Assembly (NCBI GenBank): GCA_025345505.1
Contig: JANVCC010000073.1
Location: 9,738,887 to 9,802,886 of the forward strand
From: Todiramphus chloris collaris
Taxonomy: Eukaryota > Chordata > Aves > Coraciiformes > Alcedinidae
Direction of reading: 5' to 3'
Length of the DNA stretch: 64,000 nt
Shown: positions 49,307 through 61,117 of the stretch, piece by piece
How positions within the stretch are numbered: position 1 is the stretch's first letter
Layout of the letters: every line of letters begins with the position of its first letter
Made by a program: the position numbers and the translations under genes
Notes under the pieces: model-generated
Seen by the model: only the letters and a program-made list of their open reading frames with translations
The model's database searches: none
What the model was told of the DNA's origin: nothing

Positions 49307-49309
<3 letters not shown>
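49297..49309 (+). repeat. Left 13-bp target duplication
   Basis: AAAACAGGAATAG, identical to 49597-49609 on the other side of the insertion. Confidence 0.75.
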
Positions 49310-49347
<38 letters not shown>

Positions 49348-49596
49348 ATAGGTTCTAATTTTTTTTCTTTTAAGTGGGGAGAAAAAGAACTGAGAAACAA
49401 TACAGGGAGAAAGGGATGTTGTATGTTGCCATGAGTCCTGCTTCTGGGTTTAGCATCAGTTCTTGCCTTTTCCTTTTCTCTGTCCACAACTCCATGAGCT
49501 CTGAGGACTCTGCAAGCTGCCATTTATTTCTTTTAAACCAGGAGTACTGACCACAATTTCTATTTCAGCTCACTGGCGCTGTCAGACAAGGGAATG
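49310..49596 (-). mobile_element. Poly(A)-tailed retrocopy-like insertion, minus strand
   Basis: A 287-bp segment between perfect 13-bp direct repeats. One base after the left repeat comes an uninterrupted T34 (49311-49344), which is a 34-base poly(A) tail when read on the minus strand. The remaining 252 bp is not CR1, LTR or any SINE I recognise, and has no Pol III A/B boxes that I can see. A minus-strand ATG at 49523 opens a frame of about 60 codons that runs into the tail without a stop, and no AATAAA precedes the tail. This is the structure of a processed retrocopy of a polyadenylated (perhaps internally primed) transcript. The source gene is not recognised. Alternatives are a new short interspersed element or a coincidental poly(T) tract. 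Confidence 0.55.
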
Positions 49597-49609
49597 AAAA
49601 CAGGAATAG
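49597..49609 (+). repeat. Right 13-bp target duplication
   Basis: AAAACAGGAATAG, an exact match to 49297-49309. Confidence 0.75.
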
Positions 49610-52600
49610 AACAAATCCTGTCCATACTAATGTAAAATTCTTTATATATATATGTGTTTAAAAAATGGAACTATAAGCATCTCAAAATCCCCACTCTGTC
49701 AACATATTCAAACATCTTGTACTGACTGACATCACCTCTGACAAAAGCCAGTTAGTAGGAAAGACTTTAGAAACCATTCTGAATAATATTCTTCACAAAA
49801 CTTCAGTAAGACAATAAACCAAAGCAGAGTTCAGGTGAACAAGGCGCTTTTTTTTTTTTTTTTTCCCTGTGGTTAATCCTGTGGAGATGGCCACTCTGGG
49901 ACATTTCTTTCAGCAACTTGGAACATTTCCAGGGGAAGTATCTTTCTGTCTTTTTTCCTGCTATTTTGTTACGAGACCAAAGAAATCTGAGGTATTCCTT
50001 TCCACAGACAAATGGAAAGTTAATATTTTATTTGAAGATGAGCACAGTCCTCTGATGCATCTTAATGTATTTTTTACAATTTAAATGCCACCGTATTATC
50101 AGAACAATGGTCAAATTTGCCTAAGGGGAGTTGATAGTGACAGTGATAGAAGGGCTGGGACAGGCTCAAAGCAAGGTAAATATGTTGAACAAGTGGGAAC
50201 TAAGGGAATGGCTTCTCCAGAGAAAGTAAGCACATTTCAGAGCTTCCTTTAATATTCTAGTGTTTAATCCGGGCAAGCAAATGGTTAAATTAGCTATGAA
50301 TTGTATGACATACATTTACTGTAGGAATAATGACGTGCAAAGTTTGAAGAATCTGAGCCTCGCTGACTACACAAGCAACCCTCTTTCACATACTCACCCC
50401 TGCCTGCCAATATAGTCAATTGCATTTCTTTTCCCTTTTGCATTTGCAGCAAGTTCAATCCAGGGGCAGCAAGTGAATAAGCAACCAGGAAAGTGCACAA
50501 AGAAAATTAAAATTGAAATACAAAGGAGAAACACATATCCTTTTCTTTCTTCCAGAACCAAACTTCAAAAATCTCTGAGGCTTTCCAGAAGTGAGCAGAT
50601 GTATGTGGGCAGTGCCAAGGAGTTTTAAGGCCAAATATGCCACAGAAAATGGGGGTGAACTCTTGGTCCTCTATGTGCTGAAGGTCTGTTAGAAATGGGA
50701 GAGGCTCATATCAGCCAATTTGGGCCTTATGGTTTCAAACAGATGATTCTAGCCGTATATATCCAAGAGGAATGAAGAACAAAGACCTATTAGGCTGGCT
50801 GTCAAGAGACTGCTTTTGTCTATTCTGCTTGTACAGTAAATAGGTCTTCAAACTCACTCAACAGACCCAGGCATGCACATTTTTCAGGTGAGAAAGGGGT
50901 GAAAGAAGTAGCTGCTATTTGCTCTACTTGCTTATTAGAAGATAACATATGTGCTGCGGGGCTGGCTTTTAAACTGTCTTCTGATATCTGTTGTCACTCA
51001 GCCAAGGAGAATGCAAAGCAAATGTAAAATTTTTACCATCTCATTCAGCTGGGAGAGCATAAACTGTATTCATACACTTTGCTGAACGTATGTGAATATG
51101 CAAGGTACTAAGCAACAGTAAATTCCTCCTGAAATCGTTAATCTGCGCAGATATAGTATTTAGGTTATATAGAAGGCAAATTAGATCTGGGTAGAGACTG
51201 CCATCAACAATGTCTGTGAATTCTTATTTCTGTTTCACTGATTCTTTCAAACCTATCCTCTACAAGAAGATGGTATCATGTTTTCATTTTAAAGAATGAC
51301 TTTTTCTGTAAGACTATGTGTTTTAAATAAGAATTATTTGATTATGACTCGATAGCCATTTGAATTATTTGACATGATTTGATTTAAATGATTTGAGAGC
51401 CATCGCAAAAAAGTGTAAGAAGAGTTTCTGGGCTGAAAAGAAGATTAATTTAAAGTAATCACTGCTTCTTTTTCCTCAGGAATGTATTTGTATAAACGTG
51501 GATTTGTAGAAACATACAGCTGAGGTGTGGAGGTTATAAAGAGTATGTTCTTGCCTGGGGAAACAGATGTGGTATAAACATTTTTCTCATTAATACACCT
51601 ATTCCTGTACCAATGTGTCATATTTAATCCTTTTAAATGTATGCATTCTTTGGAAACTGAAGTCAATGATGCACCTCAATTTCCTGAAGGAAATATTAAC
51701 TCCTTAGTATTTTATTTGTATTTTGCAGTCTAGAGATAAGAGAGTGCTGTGTTAGCACATTGGGGTTTGAAAACATTTTACAAACAGCTTTTCATTCAAC
51801 ATAAGCAATAATACTACTGTATGTTATTAACCTAAATTTTTATTTCAATTTTATGATTTATAATTAGCTAGAGAGGCAGAAGGGGAAGAACAACATTTAT
51901 GAGCTGGACAATGACAAGTCTGAGGAACCCTGGATATTTGTAGTCAAAGTGCAGTTCTGTGAATTGTTGCAAATGCTGGTGGTTTCTTGGTAGGCACAGT
52001 CTTGCCCCTGTGGCCTTGTGAGTTGTGCTGGTCTAGCAGTTATGTGGTAGAGGTAAGCATCCTGCCTCTCCCCACTAAATTGCCCAAATAATGATGATAA
52101 GACATTCTGTTTGTCTAAATCAGTTCTTCCTCTATGAATGTGGGAATAAGGCTGCTTAGACATAGAGGAGCTGTGAGGCTGGAGGGGTACTCGGAGGACT
52201 ATATACTTATCTGGATGAATAGTGAGTCAGTGGGGCATGGGAAAACAGCTGTCATATTTATCTTCTTCATGCTATCAACTGGGAGTCATTGCAAGGATCC
52301 TAACACACCAAAGAATACTTTGAACAGAGATGATCTTCATTTATTTGTCTACACATACTTAAAGTGTTGCTTTGTGGTGTAAGTTACTGGCACAGAAGGA
52401 AGAGTTTGAGCTTATATTATTTTAGGGACTATTTAAGTGCAAGAGATTAAAGATGATTTGTTAATTTCCAGTATCCTCTTTCTCACTGTACCATAGGGAA
52501 CCTGTTTTTGTGAGCCAATCATAATTTTTCTTAAACATATAGAGAAATTATAAAGGATAATTATATCTCAGGGGCACCTTAATTGTCCCATTTACTTGGC

Positions 52601-52627
52601 CAGTTTTGACAGTTAGATCTGACTAAG

Positions 52628-52690
52628 GGAGAAAGGGAGATATAAGGGATATAAGGGAAATATAAGGAATATAAGGGAGAAAGGTATAAG
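52628..52690 (+). repeat. Imperfect GGGATATAAGG-type tandem repeat
   Basis: Four to five diverged copies of a GGGA(A)TATAA unit within about 60 bases. Confidence 0.7.
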
Positions 52691-52839
52691 ACAACATTTC
52701 ATGTTGTACTTGGATAATGCTCATGGTATAGCCATAACAATGAAAGTATCTGCATTTAAAAATATACTCTATGCAATGTAAAAATGAAGAAGAAAAAGAG
52801 CTTCAGTGAATTTTAAAGAATTCTTTACCCAGTCAGCCT

Positions 52840-53060
52840 ACTGCATGAGATATACAGCATTAGCCCTAAATCAATTATAATTAAGCTGCATGTAAACAAC
52901 ATTGGCAAATTAAATTTCCCCCACATTTCATTATAGCTTAGCTACTACAATGATAGATTGAATTAAGCCACTTTCCACAATATCTTCCAGGTATAGTCAT
53001 TAGCAAATATAATTCTACTTCTCAATTTTTGGCTGAAAACTAAACAATATATAATTATCC
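52840..53060. promoter_or_regulatory. Candidate conserved non-coding element
   Basis: Repeat-free stretch with homeodomain- and forkhead-like words (CAATTATAATTAAGC, GTAAACAAC, GCAAATTAAATTTC). Composition-based and weak. Confidence 0.2.
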
Positions 53061-56000
53061 TAGATCATTGATAAGGTTATTTGTTCTGGTACATTAAGGA
53101 CTATAAACCTTCCATTATCATACTAGGGTGCACAGATCTTAAAGAGCCCTTTCAGGTATTATTATGGATAACAGACATTTTGGTGTTAAAAGATGAAAGC
53201 CAAATATTTGAACTCACGGTGCTAATGTTAGCTTGAATAAAAAATAGAACTATGAAAGTGCAGAAACTTCCACGCCCCACAACTTCTGAAAATGGTGCAA
53301 TTAGCCTCTTTTGTTGGAACACTTTGGTGTTAGTATGATTTCAAGAACACGGTTAATATTCAGCACATCCTTATATGCTTTCTTGTAGTGGTGCTTTCTT
53401 GAACTGAGGTCATGGTTAGGTATATAAATATAAAAAGAGACCTTCCACTTTTTCTGTCTGAAATGTTGTTACACCTGGAATAAAGCTTTAATATCTTGCC
53501 CAAATCAGTAAAACGTGATTTTCATCATTAAACTGACAGTTGCAGAAAAATAACTGGATCAGATATAAAACTGATGTTTTTTCACAAGCTTATACTTTGG
53601 AGTAATCATGAAGGAGGCAACCATAAATTAAAGCAAGACTTTAATCAAAGGTCCTACTCCCTAAACCTCTAAATCACCTTTTTACAAGAAAGACAGATAA
53701 GGAGCCATTAAAAATATCTATGTGTAAATGCATATATTTTCAATAGCTAAGATAGAAGTGTCTAGCTTCAGTATCAGCCCAGAGTACACAGCAAAAAGTA
53801 ACCAGAATAAAAAGACGTTACTTCTGATGAAAATAAGGAGCAGTATTCAGTGTCTCTGAGATCATCAGGGACATATCTATGCCCGCATTGAAGTGCAGCA
53901 CAAAACACATCTCCATGATGAACTAATAGTACTAAGCATAATGTATAGCCCCTGTTCCTAATAAAAATTTATTCATCATGCAAAATAAATGTGGTAATAC
54001 AGTCAGAGGCTTATCATCTATCACACTGAGACCACTGGCAGATTAGCTCTTGAAGAAAAGATCATCTTCATGAAAACCTTTACTTTATTATAAGCCATTC
54101 TGAGAGAGCAGTAGGGTGTCTGTGCAATCCCTTTCTAGCAGATTTGTTTTACTGAAAAGCAAAAATTATTAAAAGCAAGGAACATAACAATCAGGTTCAA
54201 GGTCCAGCTCACCTCTGTTTTCTGCTCTGATTCCAGAGATTAGCCTCTTTATTTTCTGCAGAGAGATTAGCAATCAAAACTAATTTATATTTTCATTGGA
54301 TAAATAACTTAAAAGTCATTTAGGTCTTTGGTCTTAGAGCTTCTGCATCACTGAACAAAACTCTTCTCCTGTTTCAAGGGCATTCAAGTGGAATCTATGT
54401 GTAAGCTGGTCCTATCACCTACAAATTCCAGTCCATTGGAAATTATCACAGACAGATATAACAACACCTATCAGCCACAAAATTGTGTATTGCATATAAT
54501 TCTTCAAGAGGATAACATATTTTACAGTTTGTTTGGACTTGGGCTACATGGCTACTACATGGGAGACTGCATCACAGAAATTACAAGGCTAAAGTACTTA
54601 GTTAATGCAGATGTCCAATAGTCTTGATGTGCTTGTTATATCTAAAAACTACTGCATATATATCACATACCTGAAGGATGAATGAACTCATGAAAAATTC
54701 ATAGACAAAGTTTGAGAGCCACAATTCATCTGTTTGTGAGCCACATGTGCTCCAAGAGCCACAGGTTAGTCATTATTCGGCAAATAAAACCTTAGTATCA
54801 AGGCTTTTGTTATTAGAAGGGCAAACATTGTATTCCATCAAAAAAAAACTTTATAATCACTTAGCAGCATTGATTTTATTTCCTGTTGGTCATTAGGATT
54901 CATGTCCATCATACTCTTGGCAGAGGACAATGGATCAAAGGGAGAACATATGCGCTTGTGCCAGGACACAAATCCATCCATTTTCATTTTCATTTTTTAC
55001 CAAAGATTGAAACATGCACTATTTAAATCCTGTAGATGTCAGCCAAGCATAGATCTTCTACAGGATGAAAAAGGAGTGCCCAGATACTAATTATGTTCTC
55101 CTAGTTGCTCAATTTGCTACTTTCTTGGCATTTTAAAATCTCCAAGTACAATATTTTTCCAGCACAAAGAAAATCATTCAAACAAACATAAATAACAAGT
55201 ACCTATGGACTCCACTACAACTATGAAAGTAGTAGAAAGTATCTAGGCTTTTGCTTCTTTATTCATGCCACTTCTCACAAACATACAGCTCTAGAGCTCG
55301 TTCCATCAGAAGTGATTCATGGTACTCTGCAGATCTCACTCTGGTACCTAATGGGGTAATACAACTGGAAGCATGCTTGGATGATATTGATATTTTCAGC
55401 CATAGATGCTTGCTGCAGAAAGCCTACTGGAAATGGACTATTCATGCTAATGAGCTCTTCTCTGCTGACCCTTAAGGGAACTTTAAGTCTGATTTAAGCA
55501 TGCTGTAAGAGAAACAGATAGCACATGTCCTAACCTCTAGTGCTCAGCTACCTTTGGCCACCAGTTTTCTATTTCACATTAGTTAGCACTTAATGCCAAT
55601 GACAGTGATGTTTTAAGCATTGATTCACCTACAAATATAGTATTTAATTTTCTGTCGTACCAGGACATCTCAGACAGTAGGTGGTATAATTTAGTACTCT
55701 ATCAAATTGATGAGAATGTTTCTGCTTTCACAGGTATGCAGTAGAGTACAATTGATCAGGTATCTTTATTACTTACGGCTAACAGGATTGGAAATCCCAA
55801 AGATAATTTCACTTTAATGGTTGCCTTGCATTGGCAAAGTACACGTGGAAATTTCATAGCCTTGCTGATTTTTAATCATTACAAGTGAAATTCATCCGTC
55901 TTCAGGGAACCTAACAAATTTATTGGCCAGTCAAGTTAAAAAAGGACTTAAAGAGGGCTGATCAATAAGGTTGAATTTCAACCCAGGTTGCTGTGATTTC

Positions 56001-56884
56001 ATGGACATATGCAGGAGTCACATAAGCCATATACATTTTAAGTTATTAGCTGTTAGTATCTATTTTAGCATGTGTTATGACTGTTTCTGAATAGATTATT
56101 GCAGAACCCTGGAAGCAAAGGTAGACAATACTGAATCCAGCAAAAAAAGTACTTTTAAAATAAGGCCAGTTTATTAAGCAAAACTTAAGCACTGTGTTTG
56201 TTAAATATGGGGTTTTTTTATGTTTCCATCCCTTTTATACAATCCACTTTATGTATTAACTGTATTTTACCTGAACTTTTCTTAACCCTTCTATTTTTCT
56301 TTCCTTTTTCCTACTCACCCATTCCCTCAGGTAGCAATGAAGATAAGCTATACTTTTTACTCAAGATTACATGTGGAAGTAGAGCACATGTACTCTTCAT
56401 ATTGTAATATTACAGTAATCTGAGCTTGTACAATTGCTTCACAAGTACCCACTTTCCTGTTATGTCTCTGTGTCTGTGAGGAGCAACTAATGATACACTT
56501 GCAAGGACTATGATGACAAGTGATTGGCTCTACCACATCCTCAGACGGTTGATATGGATTTTTCTTAGAGTGGGGGTAAGGCAGCTTATATTAATGTAAT
56601 ACAGAAGGGGAAGGAGAAATGTATCAGGAAAACCAGGGGAGTACATGGAGGATGGGCTAGCCAAAAAAATAGCAAAGGAGTGAGTCTGAAAAGACCAGTG
56701 CCTCCTACCAGACTGGGAACTATAGGAACAACAGGAGATGTTTCTTCTCTCCCATAAATTAGAAGAATGAAGACTTGCTCCAATTTCTAAGGTCCTCCTC
56801 AAATAAAATTTCATAGCATGTCTTAATAAGAATTTGGAAATAATTACTGGTGTGTTTAATGCAGATTCTGCTGAATATAAAACT

Positions 56885-57118
56885 AAGTTATATTTAGATT
56901 AGATATAAGGAAGAAATTTTTACAGTTAAGAGTGGTGAAACTCTGAAACAGGTTGTCCAGAGAGGTGGTAGAAGACCCATCCCTGTAAACATTCAAGGTC
57001 AGGTTGGATGGGGCTCTGAGCAACTTGACCTAGCTGAAAATGTCCTTGCTCATTGCAAAGCAGTTGGACTAGATGATCTTTAAAGCTCCTTCCAACCCAA
57101 ACCATTCTATGATTCTAT
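56885..57118 (+). mobile_element. CR1 LINE 3' fragment
   Basis: Plus-strand CR1 end. ORF2 C-terminal remnant (AGATATAAGGAAGAAATTTT..GTTGTCCAGAGAGGTGG) is followed by the 3' UTR GTTGGACTAGATGATCTTTA and CCTTCCAACCC. It ends in CATTCTATGATTCTATAT. It is 5' truncated. Confidence 0.9.
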
Positions 57119-57195
57119 ATATGTATTTGGAGAGATTTGTTCAGAGGGAGACTGTTGTGAAAGAATGAAGCATTTATTCACTTAAGGATGCAGGC

Positions 57196-57246
57196 TGAAA
57201 GGCCTTTAGAGGTCCTTTCCAACCCAAAGCATCCTATGGTTCTATG
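57196..57246 (+). mobile_element. Short CR1 3' tail
   Basis: GCCTTTAGAGGTCCTTTCCA followed by ACCCAAAGC and a terminal ATCCTATGGTTCTATGC. It lies about 80 bp after the previous CR1 end and may be a second tiny insertion or part of a duplicated tail. Confidence 0.65.
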
Positions 57247-57883
57247 CTATATACAAGGTGACAGCAGATAGGGCAAGTAAAACTACTTATTTACAAAAAA
57301 TCTGGTACATAAATGTTATCATTTTGGAAAAATTACCTTTTAAACACCAGTTTTATTACTGCTACCACTATTAATTTGCTCTCTGAGAGCAGATTGGAGT
57401 ACTGGGCACCTTTGAACACATACTGAAGAAAGTTAGTTTCAGACTTTATCCTGTAAGATCAGAGAAAATAAATATGTACAGTGCAGAAAGCAGAAAAACA
57501 TACTAAGGGCAGGCGAAAAACGATCTGCCAGAAATATTCTCAAAGGAAAATTAAGTTTCCTAAAAACTACTTTTAAAAATACATTTTTATTAGAAAACAA
57601 TTGAATTTTATATTGGCCTAAAATAAAAAGAGGTCAGAAGCAGGCTTAGCTACAGCTTCCAGGAAGCATCACCTAAAAGTAAACAAAACCTACCTTACTT
57701 TTTTCAGTCTTTCAATAGCTTTGCCACAGCAATGATGCTAAAAGATGGGTAAAAAAAAAAACCCTTGTATGGTTGTTAGAAGGTTTTGTGAGTCATTTCC
57801 CTGCTTATGGGGCAACACATGCAGACGTAGCTTACACCAAACAATGCTGCAAAACTAATTGATTTTAAGCAAATCAGACATCT
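57247..57883. other. Unique DNA, nothing recognised
   Basis: AT-rich sequence between CR1 fragments, without supported frames. Confidence 0.5.
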
Positions 57884-58320
57884 CAGAGAATCACAGGATG
57901 GCCTAATATGAGAAGGTACTTCTGGAGACCATCCAGTCCAAGTTCTGCTCAGAGAAGGAGCAACTAAAACAAGCTGCCCAGGGACATGCCCAGTTGGATT
58001 TTGCAAGTCTCCATTAATGGAGACTCCACAGCCTACCTGGGAATTCTGTTCCAGTGTGTGGGAAAGTGGGGGTTTTTTATGTTTAATTGGAATTTCATGT
58101 ATTTCAGTTTGTACCTATTCTCTCTTGCCCTCTCACTGGGCAACACTGAAAAGAGTCTGGCTCCATCTTCTTTTTCTCCCTCCATTTATACACATGGAGA
58201 AGATCCCTGTGAGCCTTCTCTTCTCCAGGCTGAACAGTCCCACCTCTCTCAACCTATCCTTCTAAAACAGACACTCAAAACCCTTAATCATCTTAAACGT
58301 CTCTTTGCTACTCTGTGGCA
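57884..58320 (-). mobile_element. CR1 LINE 3' fragment, diverged
   Basis: Minus-strand CR1. The plus strand begins CAGAGAATCACAGGATGGCC, then ACCATCCAGTCCAA. The C-terminal ORF2 remnant lies further right, up to the segment resembling CTTCTCTTCCAGGCTGAACA (about 58218-58240), and fades near 58320. Old and interrupted. The plus-strand 139-codon frame here is a shadow. Confidence 0.8.
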
Positions 58321-60752
58321 TCCACTGTTAAATTCAAAATCAAACCATTTTCTCTGTCATGTTTATTATGTTTCTATTGTTCAGTTTTTCCCAAGAGTGA
58401 AGTAAGGCTTTCCCTATCGGCACTTTCTATCCTTATTGCCATTATCTACTGTTTTGCCTCTTTTTAATCGTGCATTCCCAATTGCATGGTTTTGTTTGCA
58501 TCAGGCTTCCTGGTTTCAGGGTCACCAATGAACAAGGCTGAAAACTGTTTCAGCTGCCTGACAAAATAATGGAGGAAGGACATTTTCCTCTCTTTATTTT
58601 AATAGCAATCAAACTCAGATTGCAACTTTGCAATATTTTGGGGACATTAAGTGTGACGGAGCTGCTATTTTAGAGTGATTGCTCATGGTGTATTTGATCA
58701 CATGAAGATTTGTCATTCACTTTTTTAAAGCAGACAGTCTCAGAATGTGAATTCCATGGAGCATACTGGGGGACTGCGCAGCCTGAAAAATATGCAACCA
58801 ATTAGGTTAAGATATCGAAGAAAAAGAATTCATTAATAAGTCTCTTGAGAGTTAATGCCCATATGGGCCTGTAGACTTCTTTCAGAATATATACTTGATA
58901 AGCTGTTAATGTACGTTCTTTATTTTAATATCTTTATATTTAAACTCTTCATTGAAATTCAATTGCTTTCTCCTGGGTTTGCAGGAGTTCTGATACTTTG
59001 TGAATTATATAATCCACAGGGAACTTCCTTTTCTTACACTTTTGCATATGGGTAGCTTGAGGGAGTATGTGTTCCCTTCTAAGTCATTACCTTAAATTTT
59101 TTGAGATTCATCTGGGTGTACCTTTTAGCCTCTCACTCAAGAGTATTACTATTGTCTATCTGTCCTTATCTGTCTCCTGATCTTCACTTGAGCAGGGATT
59201 CTACTCCAGAACTGTCTTTGTATTCACAGATTTGGAGAGTAAACTCCTCATGGCTGGGTAGTGTTGGGTAAATGAGAAAAAGTATGTCTTTGCATTCTAT
59301 CACAGCAAAATATTTTACTGTGTACAGTGTATCATAAAAACAACAGTTCTAGTCACAGATTAGAAATTCACTGTGGGGAATATATTTGAACCAGAGAATA
59401 AAAGCTACTTCATGCTCCAGTAGAGCTTATGACACCAATGTAAGGAAAGAAACCATAGGTGGATATAGAGGGAAGGGAGCACAGGAATCATCTCTGCCTT
59501 GTTATGATGAATTGCAGTTCTTACCTCAGAGCCACTGTTGAAGTAATTTCTCCAGCTCTTCATCTTTCAGAAGTAGGCTGGATGAAGTGTCAAGACACAG
59601 AGCTGAAAGATTAGGGTGCTTTAATATTTTTTTTAGTAAAAGACATTTTATCCTTGAGTTTCTGATTTCTGTTTCCCCAAGGAAGCACTTCTGGTGCAAG
59701 TGGCTTTATCTTGCTTGATAAAAGAGCACACGTTTGCACTCCTGTACAACAACATACTCCTGCAGGTATGCACACAAAATGGGCATATACACACATTAGA
59801 ATGTGTACTTTGGTATATTAATTCTAATTCTTAATAACATTTATTTGATCTTAGAGGAATGAATACATACAGTTTAATGTAAAACAATACACTTTGCTAC
59901 AAGAAATAGGGTTAAACTACTGAAGAAATAAGAACTAGATCTTGTGTTTTCCTTTATCTTACCAAAGCGTCTGCAATTGCTTGACTTGTCTTACTATATC
60001 CAAGTTTCTTCCATGAAACGTCTCCGATGTGCTGAAGCAGCAGATTACCTGAAAGTGACTCAGTAACTCAAATTCTGTCTCATCAGACAGAATACAGAAA
60101 AATTGAAGGAAATGAACTGCAGGTTTCAAAACAGAAGCAATAAAAATAAACAGTAAATAGACAAAAAACATTATTTGCAAATTATACGTAAATTCTCGGA
60201 GACATTAGATCTTCTTTCCATCACCAGTCACTAATCTGCAAGGCAGATTAGGAAAAATACACACCTAGTCAATAAAGATCGGCCTTTTCCAATCAAATGT
60301 AAATAAGGATTTTTAAAATGTGTATTTTTCTGGTTGGCTCTGTACCCTGTTCTATGCAGGGAAAATACTTTTGTCTGTCTTGATTCTATTTCTTTTTTTA
60401 TCTTGCCTCTGAGACAAATGAGAATGGCATCTCCATTATTGCTGAGATCTGAAAGTCAACACAACCTGATACCAAATGGTGATGGCAATGAAAGAACAGG
60501 TGACATTTCAGTGTAACATTTAAGTGACATTTACTAGCATTTTAGCTTAAAAATGTGCTGAATAAAGATTTTCACTCTTGGGCCCAAGTCTGAGCATATT
60601 TATACCGGATTTAACAAACTTACCTTAGTTTCTGGAGTAAATGACAAGAGCTGAGTTCCTAGACAATGTTTCTCAAATTGTGGCTTGCAAATCTTTTGTG
60701 GTCATAAACGAGTCACAAAAATCACACTAGCTTAGACTTGATGAGCACAGCT
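58321..60752. other. Unique AT-rich DNA
   Basis: No gene, RNA or recognisable element seen. Confidence 0.5.
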
Positions 60753-60756
60753 CTGT
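60753..60756 (+). repeat. Left target duplication CTGT
   Basis: Four bases before the LTR, identical to 61114-61117. Confidence 0.55.
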
Positions 60757-60832
60757 TGTCGCTGTTTATACCAGGAGTGGAGAGATGTAGCTACACACAA
60801 ATTCAGCAAGAGAAGGCCCAAGAAGAAGCAAC

Positions 60833-60838
60833 TTTATT
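60833..60838 (-). terminator. LTR poly(A) signal AATAAA
   Basis: TTTATT on the plus strand, inside the LTR, about 15 bp downstream of the TATA box on the minus strand. Confidence 0.6.
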
Positions 60839-60851
60839 AATTTATAACCCT

Positions 60852-60862
60852 GTTTTATATAC
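60852..60862 (-). promoter_or_regulatory. LTR TATA box with upstream CCAAT boxes
   Basis: Minus-strand GGGTATATAAAACAGG, with CCAAT at 60884-60880 and 60915-60911. This is a complete-looking RNA polymerase II core promoter for the minus strand. Confidence 0.6.
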
Positions 60863-61113
60863 CCTAGCCCTATAAGGTGATTGGTCAGTGATCACCCATC
60901 TCCTAGGGTGATTGGCTACAGTCCTACAATGCCCATTTCAAAATATTTTTCCAATGTACCATAAACAGAACTTAGCAAAACACCAGGTGTTGGTCCAGCT
61001 TACAAAAAAACATCCTACTGTTTTTCATAAATTGTGTGAGGAAGGCAGGACTCTCACCGAATATTGTGAGAACCTGAGAAAATCCCTCTGCTAGCAGCTT
61101 TTCAGCATCCACA

Positions 61114-61117
61114 CTGT
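61114..61117 (+). repeat. Right target duplication CTGT
   Basis: Matches 60753-60756. Four bases is short, so chance is possible. Confidence 0.55.

Larger units (their letters stand above)
49610..56884. other. Unique AT-rich DNA
   Basis: About 7.3 kb without a recognisable gene. It holds a T16 run (about 49849-49864), an ATATAAGG-type short repeat (52628-52690) and a possible conserved element (52840-53060). Frames are under 100 codons and unsupported. Confidence 0.5.
60757..61113 (-). mobile_element. Short solo retroviral LTR, 357 bp
   Basis: The plus strand starts TGTCGCTGTT and ends CATCCACA, giving TGT...ACA ends. Read on the minus strand the promoter parts come in order. Two CCAAT boxes lie at 60915-60911 and 60884-60880 (ATTGG on plus), and a TATATAAAA box at about 60862-60852. 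An AATAAA signal at 60838-60833 is followed by a 75-base R-U5 ending GCGACA. The AATAAA lies between the TATA box and the expected cap site, a layout known from avian alpharetroviruses with a short R region. The length is also short, as in that group. CTGT flanks both ends (4 bp). No internal genes remain. The 60-codon plus-strand frame inside is not a gene. Confidence 0.75.

Noticed and set aside
49849-50191. Second possible poly(A) retrocopy (T16 with TGAACAAG on both sides)
   Set aside because: The match is only 8 bp, is separated from the T run by four bases, and is within reach of chance.
57986-58405. 139-codon plus-strand frame
   Set aside because: It is mostly antisense to a minus-strand CR1 fragment.
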